64,000 nt of DNA from Plantago ovata (lineage: Eukaryota > Streptophyta > Magnoliopsida > Lamiales > Plantaginaceae). Below, piece after piece: positions 36,001-43,494 of the stretch. Every line of letters begins with the position of its first letter. The first letter of the stretch is position 1. The notes under the pieces were generated by a model. The model saw nothing but the letters and a program-made list of their open reading frames with translations. It was not told the DNA's origin and did not search any database. The stretch lies in NCBI GenBank assembly GCA_028274465.1, contig CM051458.1:35662692-35726691 (forward strand), written 5' to 3'. A program made the translations under genes and the position numbers.

Positions 36001-36454
36001 TACCTCCGACATATCCTTGTAAAGTAAGAAGGAATAGACCGTATTGAGCTTCGCCCATCCCGAAATCTGATGGTCGGACGACACGTCCATCAGGAAGGGT
36101 GAAGGTCAATGCGGCCGGTTGAGGAGGATTCACTGCCACAGGAGGTTGGTTGATTGCTACCGGATGAGGCTGCCCCCTAGACTCGGCGTTGTTTGCGACT
36201 CTCAAAGCTCCATAGGCGTTTCCTACCGGGACTCCTTGCGGGTTATTTTCCCCGGATGTCTCATTTTGGGAGTGAGTGACATTAGTAAATGCCCCCTCCG
36301 TGTAATCCCGGTTCCTTGCAACATTGTTATTTCTTGGCTCCCTAGGAACACCCTCCGTTCCTCCTCCGCGACCGTTATTAGAGGGACGGCCTCTAGGCCG
36401 AGGAGGATTTGCGGGTGGTGCATTAGCAAGACGGTTGCTTCTTCTGGGAGGCAT
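30062..36454 (-). CDS. Gag-pol polyprotein of Tat-type gypsy element T
   Basis: A single 2130-residue frame beginning MPPRRSNRLANAPP. Domains in order, rough residues: proline/glutamine-rich N-terminus; capsid gag about 350-530 (LFPANLSGEAMKWWSRLP); basic region, then KFCKFHKGKGHTSDEC near 640; protease about 780-900 (RILVDTGCSANLIF); reverse transcriptase about 1080-1330 (MPFGLKNAGATYQRLVNKMF; catalytic VYVDDMLVK); RNase H about 1360-1480; a second archaeal-type RNase H about 1560-1690 (ILHVDGSSSGKNGGIGIY, NNEAEYEAILIAL, LFTDSQL); integrase zinc finger about 1790-1840 (HAGGRTLAQKV...CEECQ) and core (DIWGIDIVGPFPRG; ISDNGAQFCG; HPQSNGQTEAVNK). The frame is fully open, which suggests a young copy, but activity cannot be judged from sequence. 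Confidence 0.93.
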   Translation of the reverse strand: MPPRRSNRLANAPPANPPRPRGRPSNNGRGGGTEGVPREPRNNNVARNRDYTEGAFTNVTHSQNETSGENNPQGVPVGNAYGALRVANNAESRGQPHPVAINQPPVAVNPPQPAALTFTLPDGRVVRPSDFGMGEAQYGLFLLTLQGYVGGNEAIRVNTEIQAPVEPQAPVQEQPRATLVAPRQSQGRAPVAQDEAHSRANTRPIQSRLGPSRIQSRLGPQGAPDDLRDLIDRRIRASLQNVAHQENRAQVVATPPALPNQVTPNQVTPQNQQEAVEENQALRTVAEVTPLVDPTTGRRLTLEELNARKSALDAQIETLRGTVQEREQDQDPSPLCDEIRNHQAKIERGFPTFESYDGTSCPKDYLVRFGTKMDAYGHDSRTKALLFPANLSGEAMKWWSRLPHRSIKSYRDLCKEFSKRFEKVMNAKRRVRYLAEIVQRNNEDLRDFINRFHEAALQVEDHSINERKEYLYGNTTNIRFQDVLSASCIENEAQLAKVCKDFLEAEEFRRTVTVRTNLPKEKGKEKEKEKEYPPRPQNPGKQRKEQKFGLIKEGNSRNDFRDRRSPPRRSPPRRYSNYTDLNRPRSDILNYIVSRKLDVSWPPPIKENQRNKNSEKFCKFHKGKGHTSDECVELKNEIERMIRNGQLVNYIRKEEPLALLPPPPQTESEHPYQGNPQDDDIHNYNNYENRPVNGSIRTLTIAGGPAGGDTRNQREITADNLRVRDVKYAQAARPGTNVISFDDSEIPLKHAGGGNIYDPCIPLVVSLDVQSYKLGRILVDTGCSANLIFTGTLKRMHMNPREGLREVRSALVGFGGQPVMPLGMINLTVSMGSAPRRVTQQVPFVVVDMPFDYFAVLGRPALSQFRAVVSTVHNKLKFPTPLGIGQEVGDIREAWECYTLSAKFTSRVAIGEPNPGQSSEETPLVHNAPYRFYTVRRVKRKSKKPSPSLRRRKATMKKDEDTLVGAVKELEEYQVIPPVPPSSKKKKFFEENKIEAREALEEIQIVEGSADKVTKIGTEMATEVRMKLIQCLKDNNDVFAWSTEDLKGIDPRVAVHRLNVDPSITHIREKRRDFSAEDNAIIEAEVQRLLKAGHIKEVRYSDWVCNVVLVEKGPGKWRMCNNFTRLNKFCPKDPYPLPRIDQLVDSTAGCALLSFMDAYQGFYQVKMAKDDVPKTAFFANGNVYCFNVMPFGLKNAGATYQRLVNKMFKEELGKTMEVYVDDMLVKSKTEEQHVGYLAKCFSILRKYGMKLNPAKCTFGVKGGKFLGYMVTERGIEANPEKIKAILDLPQPQSINEVQQLVGKSIALSRFISRSAEKNLPFFKVLRKSSHFEWTKECEEAFEKLKEYLLAPPLLSKPVDGEVLYLYLAATGEAISSVLVRIQGNDHLPIYYLSKVLAGAETRYMDIERLSFALVYTARRLKPYFGAHKVIVLTKQPLKQVLGKPENSGRMARWAIELSEYDIDYQAPVAKKSQVIADFLVEYPSKGTSEENSSATKSALMMTEAQPHQNNPMQALEDALKELKAMSQTKRKRHEVFLTEKTDELKGAETVSPKPKELVDHGDVWILHVDGSSSGKNGGIGIYFKSPGGAELEYAVTLSFPVSNNEAEYEAILIALRMAKSLEVKKLHLFTDSQLAEKQISGKFKTKKDSLAEYKSAITEEIQKFESCEIEKFSRDLNQRADALSKYASASGGVDTRNVILMRINASSLWSSKPNVLAIEDQPNWMQEITTYLKNGSLPRDKAEARRVKGKAPRYIMQGDYLYKRSFEGVYLRCVAEHEVQKLLGEMHRGSCGDHAGGRTLAQKVIRQGYYWPTVREDAAQFVRKCEECQLHANLINVPAKPLMPIAITCPFDIWGIDIVGPFPRGTGQKKFIIVAVEYFSKWAEVEAVSTITEQRVMNFVWRNIVCRFGLPRVLISDNGAQFCGQRFNEWCKEMKIERRYTSVGHPQSNGQTEAVNKILVNNLQKRFATNRDWVDELDGVVWAYRTTSKTATRETPFSLVYGSEAVIPAEVAVETLRIQGYQPEDNHTERLFDLETISESRTNALANILRYQALIAKTYNKGVRERDFQVGDLVLRRADILGKVGKMQPNWEGPYKIIEARSNGSYRLQDMEGRVLKNPWNTSNLQRFYA

Positions 36455-36521
36455 ATTCGTGAAGTGTCACGAGGAGGAAAGTGGCTCGACCAGTAGGGCA
36501 AGGAATGACCTTTCGTGTCGA

Positions 36522-36539
36522 TTCCCACAGACGGCGCCA
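36522..36539 (-). other. Primer-binding site of element T
   Basis: The - strand reads TGGCGCCGTCTGTGGGAA directly after the LTR, the primer site typical of Tat/Retand elements. Confidence 0.85.
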
Positions 36540-36541
36540 AA

Positions 36542-37297
36542 TGTTGAAGGGTAATTCGTGCTTCTTTCCAAGTTCACAATGAGTCGCTATTCTAAGTCTT
36601 TCTAGTTCTTCTTCTTGTAGTGTCCCTCTGAGATAGGAAATGAGCCTTCTTGTAGCTTCCTCGTACCTGAAATAGTCTAGAGGGGGGGGGTTAGTGTCTC
36701 TTGCCCGGTCTGTAAGGTATCAGACCGGAGAGGCGACTTTACGAGTAGGGAGTTGTGAGGCTTCCCTAGTAAGAGTAGTGAAAGTGGTGCTCGGGTGACG
36801 TAGTTAATGCTTACTGTTGAGGAGTAAATGAGGGCCTTTTATACTTGAGACCCTTCATCTTCAGGTCATGTAGGATCACGCCACGTGTACGGCCAGGATT
36901 GAGGCCTTCCTCGGCCCAGGCCCATTAAGGAGGTCCGTGGGCCTTGGCCCAGGAGAGCAACCATGGCTGGTCGCTCTGTGGTCCTCGTGCCTTCCTTGTG
37001 CGTGGGTGATGCGAGTAGTGTCCTGCTCAGTTTCTGTCAAGGAGCGTTATCTTGACGTAAGGCCTCCTCGAGCCCGAGAGAGATGCTCCTCGAGCCCACT
37101 GGCAGCTTTGTCCTTGAGAGGAGCTTATTTTGAGGGTTGTCCTCCCAGTGATGGTCGGACCCTATGTTGGTCGATCCACACCTTAGTGACATACTTGGGT
37201 GTGGTTGTGCCCCTTGAGGGACGGCCTATGATGCTTTGTCGCGCTCTTAGACCGCTCCAGTTTGTACATGCGGACTGGACATATTTCAACCCTAACA
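36542..37297 (-). repeat. 5' LTR of element T
   Basis: 756 bp, read on the - strand from TGTTAGGGTTGAAAT to CCCTTCAACA. A - strand TATA box TATAAAAGG lies at 36835-36843. Short for the lineage but with proper termini and an adjacent primer site. Bordered on the right by AGATC. Confidence 0.88.
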
Positions 37298-37421
37298 AGA
37301 TCAACTAATCCCTCTTCTGCTAAAGCGCCATTAAAACTGCTTGGACCACCTCCCAGAGAACCTCTTGCTGAAACAGAGCAAAGTTCTAAGAAAATAGCTG
37401 AAACAGATTCTGAGAGAAGTT
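37298..37421 (+). mobile_element. C2 env-like fragment between element T and CACTA B
   Basis: Matches the C1 env-like region around 18300-18400 (ACCTCTTGCTGAAA, AGCAAAGTTCTAA, GAAACAGATTCTGAG). It ends in GTT, the target duplication of CACTA B. Confidence 0.8.
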
Positions 37422-37792
37422 CACTACAAGAAAAATAGGATTTAGCGACGGATGCCATCCGTCGCTATACGGAGCGATCCGTCGCTATATACCATTAGCG
37501 ACGGATGACCCGTCGCTAAATAGAACGTCGCAAAAAGTGACGTCGCTAATCCAAAAAGCGACGGATGAATTTATCCGTATCTAAATTTAGCGACGGATAC
37601 AGCCCATGGTTTCTTGTATTTAGCGACGGATAAGCTTAGCCGTCTCTAAATTTTAGAGACGGATAAGCTCATCCGTCTCTAAATCTGAAGTTTTTAAAAA
37701 AAATTCTCTTTCTTTTAATTTATTTAATTCACCTACAATATAATAAAATATAATATTTTAAATGCAATATATAATTTTTTAAATGCAATAAG

Positions 37793-37861
37793 GGGTGCTG
37801 CGAGAATCGAACTTGCGACCTCTCGGATTTAGCAAGAATCATACCACTAGACCCAACATCC
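37793..37861 (-). pseudogene. tRNA-Pro-like pseudogene inside CACTA B
   Basis: On the - strand the sequence begins GGATGTTGGGTCTAGTGG, has the B-box GTTCGATTC and ends AGCACCC. The acceptor arms pair at six of seven positions and the T arm at four of five. It resembles plant tRNA-Pro (TTTGGTCTAGTGGTATGATTC is the usual A-box area), but the anticodon loop TAAATCC lacks the invariant U33, so it should not work as a tRNA. Either captured tRNA DNA or the head of an old SINE. Confidence 0.6.
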
Positions 37862-38192
37862 ATTTTTTACACGAAAATAATCAAGAAATATACTAATAGG
37901 AAAGTATTAAACATAAAATAAAAGATATACATATCAAACACTTACAAATCAACCACTACCGAATAAAAAGATAAGCACATCCTAGAAAATCCTGCACAGA
38001 GATATATTTATCTGGACAAAGAAAATAGGTAAAGTACTTTTTATTTATTCCCACGTAGAGTACTATTTATTTATTCCCAATAATACAAACCAATTTTAAC
38101 AAAATGATTACAACATGTACAAATGTACAATACAGATATAAAAGTATACAAGATCAACGAGAGACAGAATATTAATATCAAATTCAAGCTAA

Positions 38193-38414
38193 TTAATTGA
38201 AAAATGGAAAAAAAAATTGAAATGATTCCCGAAACTTAGGGTTTAGAGAACATACCTTAAATTGTAGAGATGAAGGTGAAGGAGGAGGAGCCGGAGGCCG
38301 GTGATGGTTGGAGGCAGCGCGGCGGCGTTCGTGGAAGGCAGTGGTGTTGAAGTCACCCTCAAGTTTAGGTTCATCGATCCAACCAAGAAAGATCATTATC
38401 AAGTTTAGGTTCAT
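38193..38414 (-). other. Unidentified leader-like segment with splice donor in CACTA B
   Basis: On the - strand an open stretch with a proline/histidine-rich end (AASNHHRPPAPPPSPSSLQ) runs into TTTAAG|GTATGTTC, a good donor site near 38257. A 22-bp direct repeat containing AAGTTTAGGTTCATCGATCC is at 38359-38380 and 38401-38420. It could be another captured 5' exon or the element's own leader. I do not recognise it. Confidence 0.3.
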
Positions 38415-38486
38415 CGATCCTCACTCCTCAGATCTATCTATTGTCAAGGTCTCAAAGAGATTACATTAAGCTACAAATTCAAAACA

Positions 38487-38678
38487 ATGGACCAGAGCTT
38501 TTGCATTTCAAGCTACAAGCTTCTCCGTCTAAATCTCCTACTTGTAGTTCTTCAACAAATATTTTCATATGCTCAGAATCACAAGGCATTCACTCACGCT
38601 CGAGGCTCCAACCTCGCTGCAATGAACTTTAATTGGCCTCATATTCCTGATTTTAACTATTATAGCCTAGATTCCTAG
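38487..38678 (+). CDS. Small frame with signal-peptide-like N-terminus in CACTA B
   Basis: A 63-residue frame begins MDQSFCISSYKLLRLNLLLV. Residues about 10-28 form a hydrophobic core followed by small residues (IFSYA), as in a secretory signal peptide. The rest (NLAAMNFNWPHIPDFNYY) is not a family I know. Given the neighbouring captured exon, it could be a second captured gene fragment. It ends at a stop rather than at a clear donor site. Could also be chance. Confidence 0.3.
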   Translation: MDQSFCISSYKLLRLNLLLVVLQQIFSYAQNHKAFTHARGSNLAAMNFNWPHIPDFNYYSLDS

Positions 38679-39223
38679 ACCACAAAAGGCCCTAGCCTCA
38701 TGCAACACCATGACTTAAAAGTAACTCATGGCTCTAGATCTCCTTTTAATTTAACCAATTATTATCCAACCACGAATGTGTCACTACATGTTGCAGGGCA
38801 GATTATTAAACTATAAAATAGTCAGTCGCACGAACGATATTGTATTGTCCGTTTCATTAATAAGTTACTAAAGGGACCGCTTCATTAATAAGTTAGGGAC
38901 CATTCATCGAACTTTGACCGCGTATAACTTTTAAATTAAACCTTTTAAATTAAACTGTTTCAATACAAATTAAAACAAACTAAAAGTTGATTATGAAAAT
39001 ATACTCCATTTAATTTCATAATATAATTTTATTATATTTTTTTTCTAATCAAATTTAGGAGTTATACTGGTATTCGATAAATAGTCCCTTGGAACTAAGA
39101 TAGTACAACAATCGAAGCAATAAGTACAATAGAAATCAAATAACAATCAGATAGATAAATTGCAGAGGAAGATAGTACAACAATAGAAGCAATAAGTACA
39201 ACACAAATCAAATAAAATCTGAC

Positions 39224-39598
39224 CTGTAGGAGAAGACCAGGCGGCATGGACAACACATTTCTCCTGCACATTGGAGAAAAATCCGACGCTGATCTTATTC
39301 AGGTCACCTCGCAAAACGGCACCGTTCCAGACGGATGAGCCATCCCAAACAGTGACCTGGCCGGCCAAAACAACATTAGGAGCCACGTAGGCGTCCACGG
39401 CGATCTTAGGTTCCCACTGACCGAGAGGAATGATCTTCCTTTGGCCCCTGTAGTCCCACTTGACCCGATCCGGAGATTCGGTTATAGTCGGAGCTGGTGG
39501 GGTCGGGCTTGGGGTTGCCTTCGCGATTTCGGTGGAGAAGGCGCGGGAGGGAGGGTTCGGGGAAGGATTCGCCGGGATAATCTTGCTAGTGTTGCCAT
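39224..39598 (-). pseudogene. GAMMACAL: Captured first exon of a gamma-carbonic-anhydrase-like (complex I) gene
   Basis: The - strand encodes DRVKWDYRGQRKIIPLGQW, VDAYVAPNVVLAGQVTVWDG, SSVWNGAVLRGDLNKISVGF and SNVQEKCVVHAAWSSPTG, which follows plant gammaCAL1/2 almost residue for residue from memory. Those proteins are matrix-side subunits of mitochondrial complex I. The start ATG at 39596-39598 opens MATLARLSRRILPRT, the expected mitochondrial presequence, but in a different frame from the conserved part, so the copy has a frameshift. The exon ends at a donor ACAG|GTCAG (39224/39223), at the place where I expect the first intron, and only some intron sequence follows. No later exon is present. 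It is a gene fragment transported by CACTA B. Confidence 0.85.
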
Positions 39599-40103
39599 GG
39601 TTGGTTAGTTTGTTTATCAATCGTTGGTTGAAATTTTCTGGGGCGGTTGGTTGAATATCGATTTCGGTGGTGTTGAACTCGATCTGGTGGTGGTGTGCGG
39701 CGGCGGTGGGGCGGTTGGTTGGGGCAGAGTGGAGGAGATGGCAGAGTAGAGATAGAGAGGAAGAAAGAAAAAATGGAAAGTGATGAATTGATCAGATCTG
39801 ATCTTATCCTTTTTCCTTTATTTTTTTATTTTTTTTATATTAGCGACGGATGAGCACCGATCCGTCGCTAAAAATATATATATTTTTTATTTTTAAAATT
39901 TGATCAACTCATATAGAGACGGATAAGCTTATCCGTCTCTAAATTTTGCAACGGATAAACTTATCCGTCACAAATCTAGAGACGGATAAACTCATCCATC
40001 GTTAATGTAGGTCAAATTTGTATCCGTCGTTAAAATCATTGATCCGTCGCTATTTTGCGACGGATCGAATCCGTCTCTATTTGGCTGTTTTTTTGTAGTG
40101 GTT

Positions 40104-41303
40104 CAGCAAATCCAAAAATGAGAAGAACTTTGGCTGAAACTCAAAAATTTTGTCACACTGAAAGTGATCAAGATCTGAATGAAGATGATGATAATGATGA
40201 TGACCAAACAATAGCTCAGGCTATAAGAGTTAAGCCTATTTTTGCCTTAACTCCATCTGGCCAATCCAAACACTTCTCTTCTGACTCTAGATCTTCAGCA
40301 AGAGATCATGATAATGCTAAGTCAAGAAGAAGAAAGCAAAGACAAGAAGAAAGAAGGCTAGCTAACATTGACATTGATTATACTAAGACTAGCAATGAGG
40401 AAACCACTCAAAATGTGATCAGAAACCTCTGTGGTTGCTGGATCATAAAGTTGGAAGATCTTTTGGCCAATAATTTCTTTCCAACTGTTGTACTGAATCA
40501 AATGCATGTACACTTGGATTGAATTAAAAGTTGCAAGAAAAGAAAGTGATCCTCTTCCCTACCCAAGGAACATTGCTGCAAAATGGATGAACTTAGAAAT
40601 CTTGGTAAGAAGAACTTTCATCAGCAAGAAGCTAAAACAAGAGCCCGATTTAATCAAGCCGATGGATGTTGCTTACTACAGTGACCCTTTAACCAAGAAG
40701 TCCAAGAAGAAGTATGGCTTGATTCCTTATGATTACTTTTATCTCACTGCTAAGGATCAAGAATAAGACCTTCTCTGGTTAAGGAAGATTCATGCCAACA
40801 AGGGTATTTCATACACTTAACTTCTACATGCTAGCAATTGGGGCATGCACTTGTAGGTAATTCACTACAAAGAGATGAATGGTGAAAACCATCATTATAC
40901 TGCCTGCAAGAATGCAAGGATTATTCAACTTGAAGTCCGTAAGCTACTTGAAGATTACGAGAAGGACTGTGTTGAATTCTCTGCTCTTGCTGAGAAGAGT
41001 GTAAGGGAGATTCTTAGAAAATCTTCAGCTGGAATAGATTAGTCCATTGTAATAGCTTTGTTTTGTTTTGTTTGCTGAATACTTTAGTTATCTATGAGCT
41101 TTCTTGTAAACTTACTGAAAGATAACTATCAACAATAAACTTTTTGACTCTTATTGGTTTTTGATTATGCAAACTATTTATGCTTACTGTTTTATTATTC
41201 AAGTATGTTTGCATTAATCAACTGATTTATTCAACATCAGAAACCTCTAAAAGGGTAACAATTAATTTAGCCATGGATTGCTAACATCAAAAAGGGGGAA
41301 ATT
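40104..41303 (+). mobile_element. C2 env-like tail and polypurine tract
   Basis: Continues the env-like region after CACTA B: matches C1 18390-19601 closely (IDIDYTKTSNEE, CWIIKLEDLLANNFFPT, IPYDYFYLTAKDQE). Broken in a few places. It ends in the purine tract AAAAAGGGGGAAAT just before the LTR at 41304. Confidence 0.85.
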
Positions 41304-41827
41304 TGTTAGGAAACTTGTAATTTTGATGAGCAGTTAACCATGCTAAATTAAGGAAAGTCCAGTAACTAGTACTCTTAAGGTCCATAGGAATTTAGAATTT
41401 TAAAGGACATTGTAAAAGAGGAACGTTTGCTGAAGACTTAGTGTAGGTACTAGTTAGGTGCTTTAGTTTGCTGATGATGTACTTTGTTTTTACAAATGAA
41501 CTATTGAAGCACTAGAACCGCTCAGAAACATGAAGATTCGAAGACTGAAGACTTAGAAGAATTCTGAGAAAGGTATCTACAAAGGCACATGTTGCTCAGA
41601 AAGTGAGATTTTCAACAACAGCTCGCATAAGTGAAAATCTATATGACAGAGTAGGTTGTGCTTGCTGAAACTGGGACTGACCACTTGCTGAAAGACATAT
41701 GTGACCTCCTTGCTGAAGAAGTACTTGCATTTTGGCTCCAACGTTCACATTTGAATTTGATTCAAATGAACATTAAATGCAAATTAGGCACGCGAAGAAC
41801 ATGAAGTCTAGAAGACAAATGAAGGAC
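41304..41827 (+). repeat. 3' LTR of C2, left part
   Basis: First 524 bp of the 3' LTR, up to the GAC duplication of CACTA A. The other part is 56986-57989. Confidence 0.9.
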
Positions 41828-42111
41828 CACTACAAAAAAACCGTTGGATACCGACGGATAAAATGAGGGCTTTTATCCGTCGGTATTTACCGACGGATCG
41901 GTCTCCGTTACCGACGGATGACGGATAACGAACAAAGTTGACCACTTTGTTCGTCATCCGTCGCTAAAGAGGACCGATCCGTCGGTAATTTAGCGACGGA
42001 TACCGTTATCCGTCGCTGAATTACCAGTTTGAATTAAAAAAATAAAAAATAAAAATAAAACAAAGCTTACCGACGGATAACGTTATCCGTCGGTAAGCTT
42101 AATATATCGTC

Positions 42112-43361
42112 GAGCAGCCACCGGCAGAACCTTCATTCTTCAATCTCCATTCTTCTTCTTCTCCGTTTTTCTCTCTTCTCATCTCCATTTCTCCTTCAAA
42201 ACTCCACCATTTTCATCCATTTTGGTAGCAAATTGAAGCTTATTGCACAAGAAACAAGGAACAACCTTCAATTCGAAGTTTTTTTGATCAATTTGTGCAA
42301 AATCAAAGGTATGAACTCTAACCCTTATTTGATTTTAATTTGGGAATTATCCAATTGTTGGTTAAATTGTCAAATGTATGTTACATAGTAGTTGATAGTT
42401 GATACAAGTCTATTTTGCTTAAATGTGTAGTTGATTGTTGTTAAAATTGAGTAATGAATCGATTTTGGGATTTTATTAATTTGGGGATTTCTTAAATTAT
42501 GGAAATGTATGTTAGTAGTAACTAGATATTAGTTGTTATAGTTGAATGTTAGTTTTGGATTATGTTAATTTGGGTTTGTTAATTAAAATCGAGACTTAGA
42601 TCAATTTAGGGCTTTTTTAGTTTTGTATTTGATCGAATTTCATGTTCCATAACTAGGTTATGTACTTATATAAGGTTAATTTTGTAGTTGAATACGATAA
42701 AATTGAGTAATTTATGAAAATCGAGAATTGTAGCTCAATTTGGGGGTTTTGAAATAAAGTGAAAATGGGTTCGAGATGATGATATGATGATGATGTTAGG
42801 TTAGAGATGATGTTCATATGGTTGTTGTTGACAATGCTAGGCTAGAGATGATGTTGTTGATGGTTGGTTGATTGGTGATAAGGTTGATGATGTTAGGCTA
42901 GAGATGATGTTGTTATATGGTTGATTGGTGATATGGTTGATAATGTTGGGCTAGAGATGATGTTCATATGCTTGTTGTTGATGATGCTAGTCTAGAGATG
43001 ATGTTGTTGATAGTTGGTAAATTGGTGATATGGTGATGATGTTAGGCTAGAGATGTTTTTGTTATATGGTTGATTGGTGATATGGTTGGTTGATGATTAT
43101 AATTTGTCCTTAAAATTAAATGAAATGATTATAACATAATAATAAAATGATTATAATGTTAACTTCAAATGTGTATAAGACATATAAATATCCTTAAAAC
43201 TACATTTCTAAATATGAATATTGAAAATGTATGAATTTAATAATTAAAGAATTTCAGGTTAGTGGATGATGTAGCACGACGCCCTATACAGGATAAAGAT
43301 GGGCAGTTTGCCCTGCACGAGGATCATTTTGTAGAGTTAGAGTTGGAGGAACCTTTAATTG
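42112..43361 (+). other. Leader exons and first introns of the CACTA A gene
   Basis: After the subterminal repeats comes a pyrimidine-rich leader ending in a donor AATCAAAG|GTATGA (exon end 42308). A roughly 950-bp intron contains a minisatellite (about 42780-43095, units with TTAGGCTAGAGATGATG). A second exon runs 43258-43361 between TTTCAG and GTAATA. The second exon encodes DARRPIQDKDGQ-like text in one frame, but that frame does not join in phase to the ATG exon, so I treat both exons as untranslated leader. Copy C has the same arrangement. Confidence 0.6.
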
Positions 43362-43494
43362 GTAATAAATTATGTTGCTATGTCATTTATATGTATATTC
43401 ACTTGTATGTGCATTTACGTTAATTGATAATGCTTTATATTGTACGTGCATATTTCATATCATTATACTAACCTTGATATTGTTTTATTTGCAG

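Larger units (their letters stand above)
29168..37297 (-). mobile_element. Tat-lineage Ty3/gypsy element T, one LTR visible
   Basis: On the - strand: 5' LTR (36542-37297), primer site, one long gag-pol frame (30062-36454) and a 3' non-coding region (29168-30061). The 3' LTR is not visible and must lie in the gap. An archaeal-type second RNase H domain after the first marks the Tat (Retand/Ogre-like) lineage. The right flank AGATC (37298-37302) would be one copy of the duplication. The other copy is hidden by the gap. T sits in the env-like region of C2. The coding region looks whole, so it is probably the youngest or among the youngest insertions. Confidence 0.88.
37422..40100. mobile_element. 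CACTA B, non-autonomous CACTA transposon carrying captured host DNA
   Basis: The ends are CACTACAAGAAAAATAGG on the left and its inverted partner ending TTTTTTTGTAGTG on the right, with the 3-bp duplication GTT at 37419-37421 and 40101-40103. Subterminal repeats built on AGCGACGGAT and AGAGACGGAT occupy about 37440-37690 and 39840-40080. The 2679-bp interior holds no transposase. It contains a tRNA-Pro-like sequence, a frame with a signal-peptide-like start, a leader-like piece with a splice donor, and an exon of a gamma-carbonic-anhydrase-like gene. It lies in the env-like region of C2. Movement would need enzymes from an autonomous relative. Confidence 0.93.

Noticed and set aside
30248-36554. 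Many frames on the + strand opposite the Tat gag-pol frame
   Set aside because: Shadows of a long GC-balanced coding region; no domains and no independent start signals.
39147-39620. Functional gammaCAL gene
   Set aside because: Only the first exon is present, start and domain are in different frames, and the segment lies within CACTA B ends.
43258-43361. Coding exon upstream of the CACTA ATG exon
   Set aside because: Its best frame runs into a stop at once when joined to the ATG exon; treated as leader.
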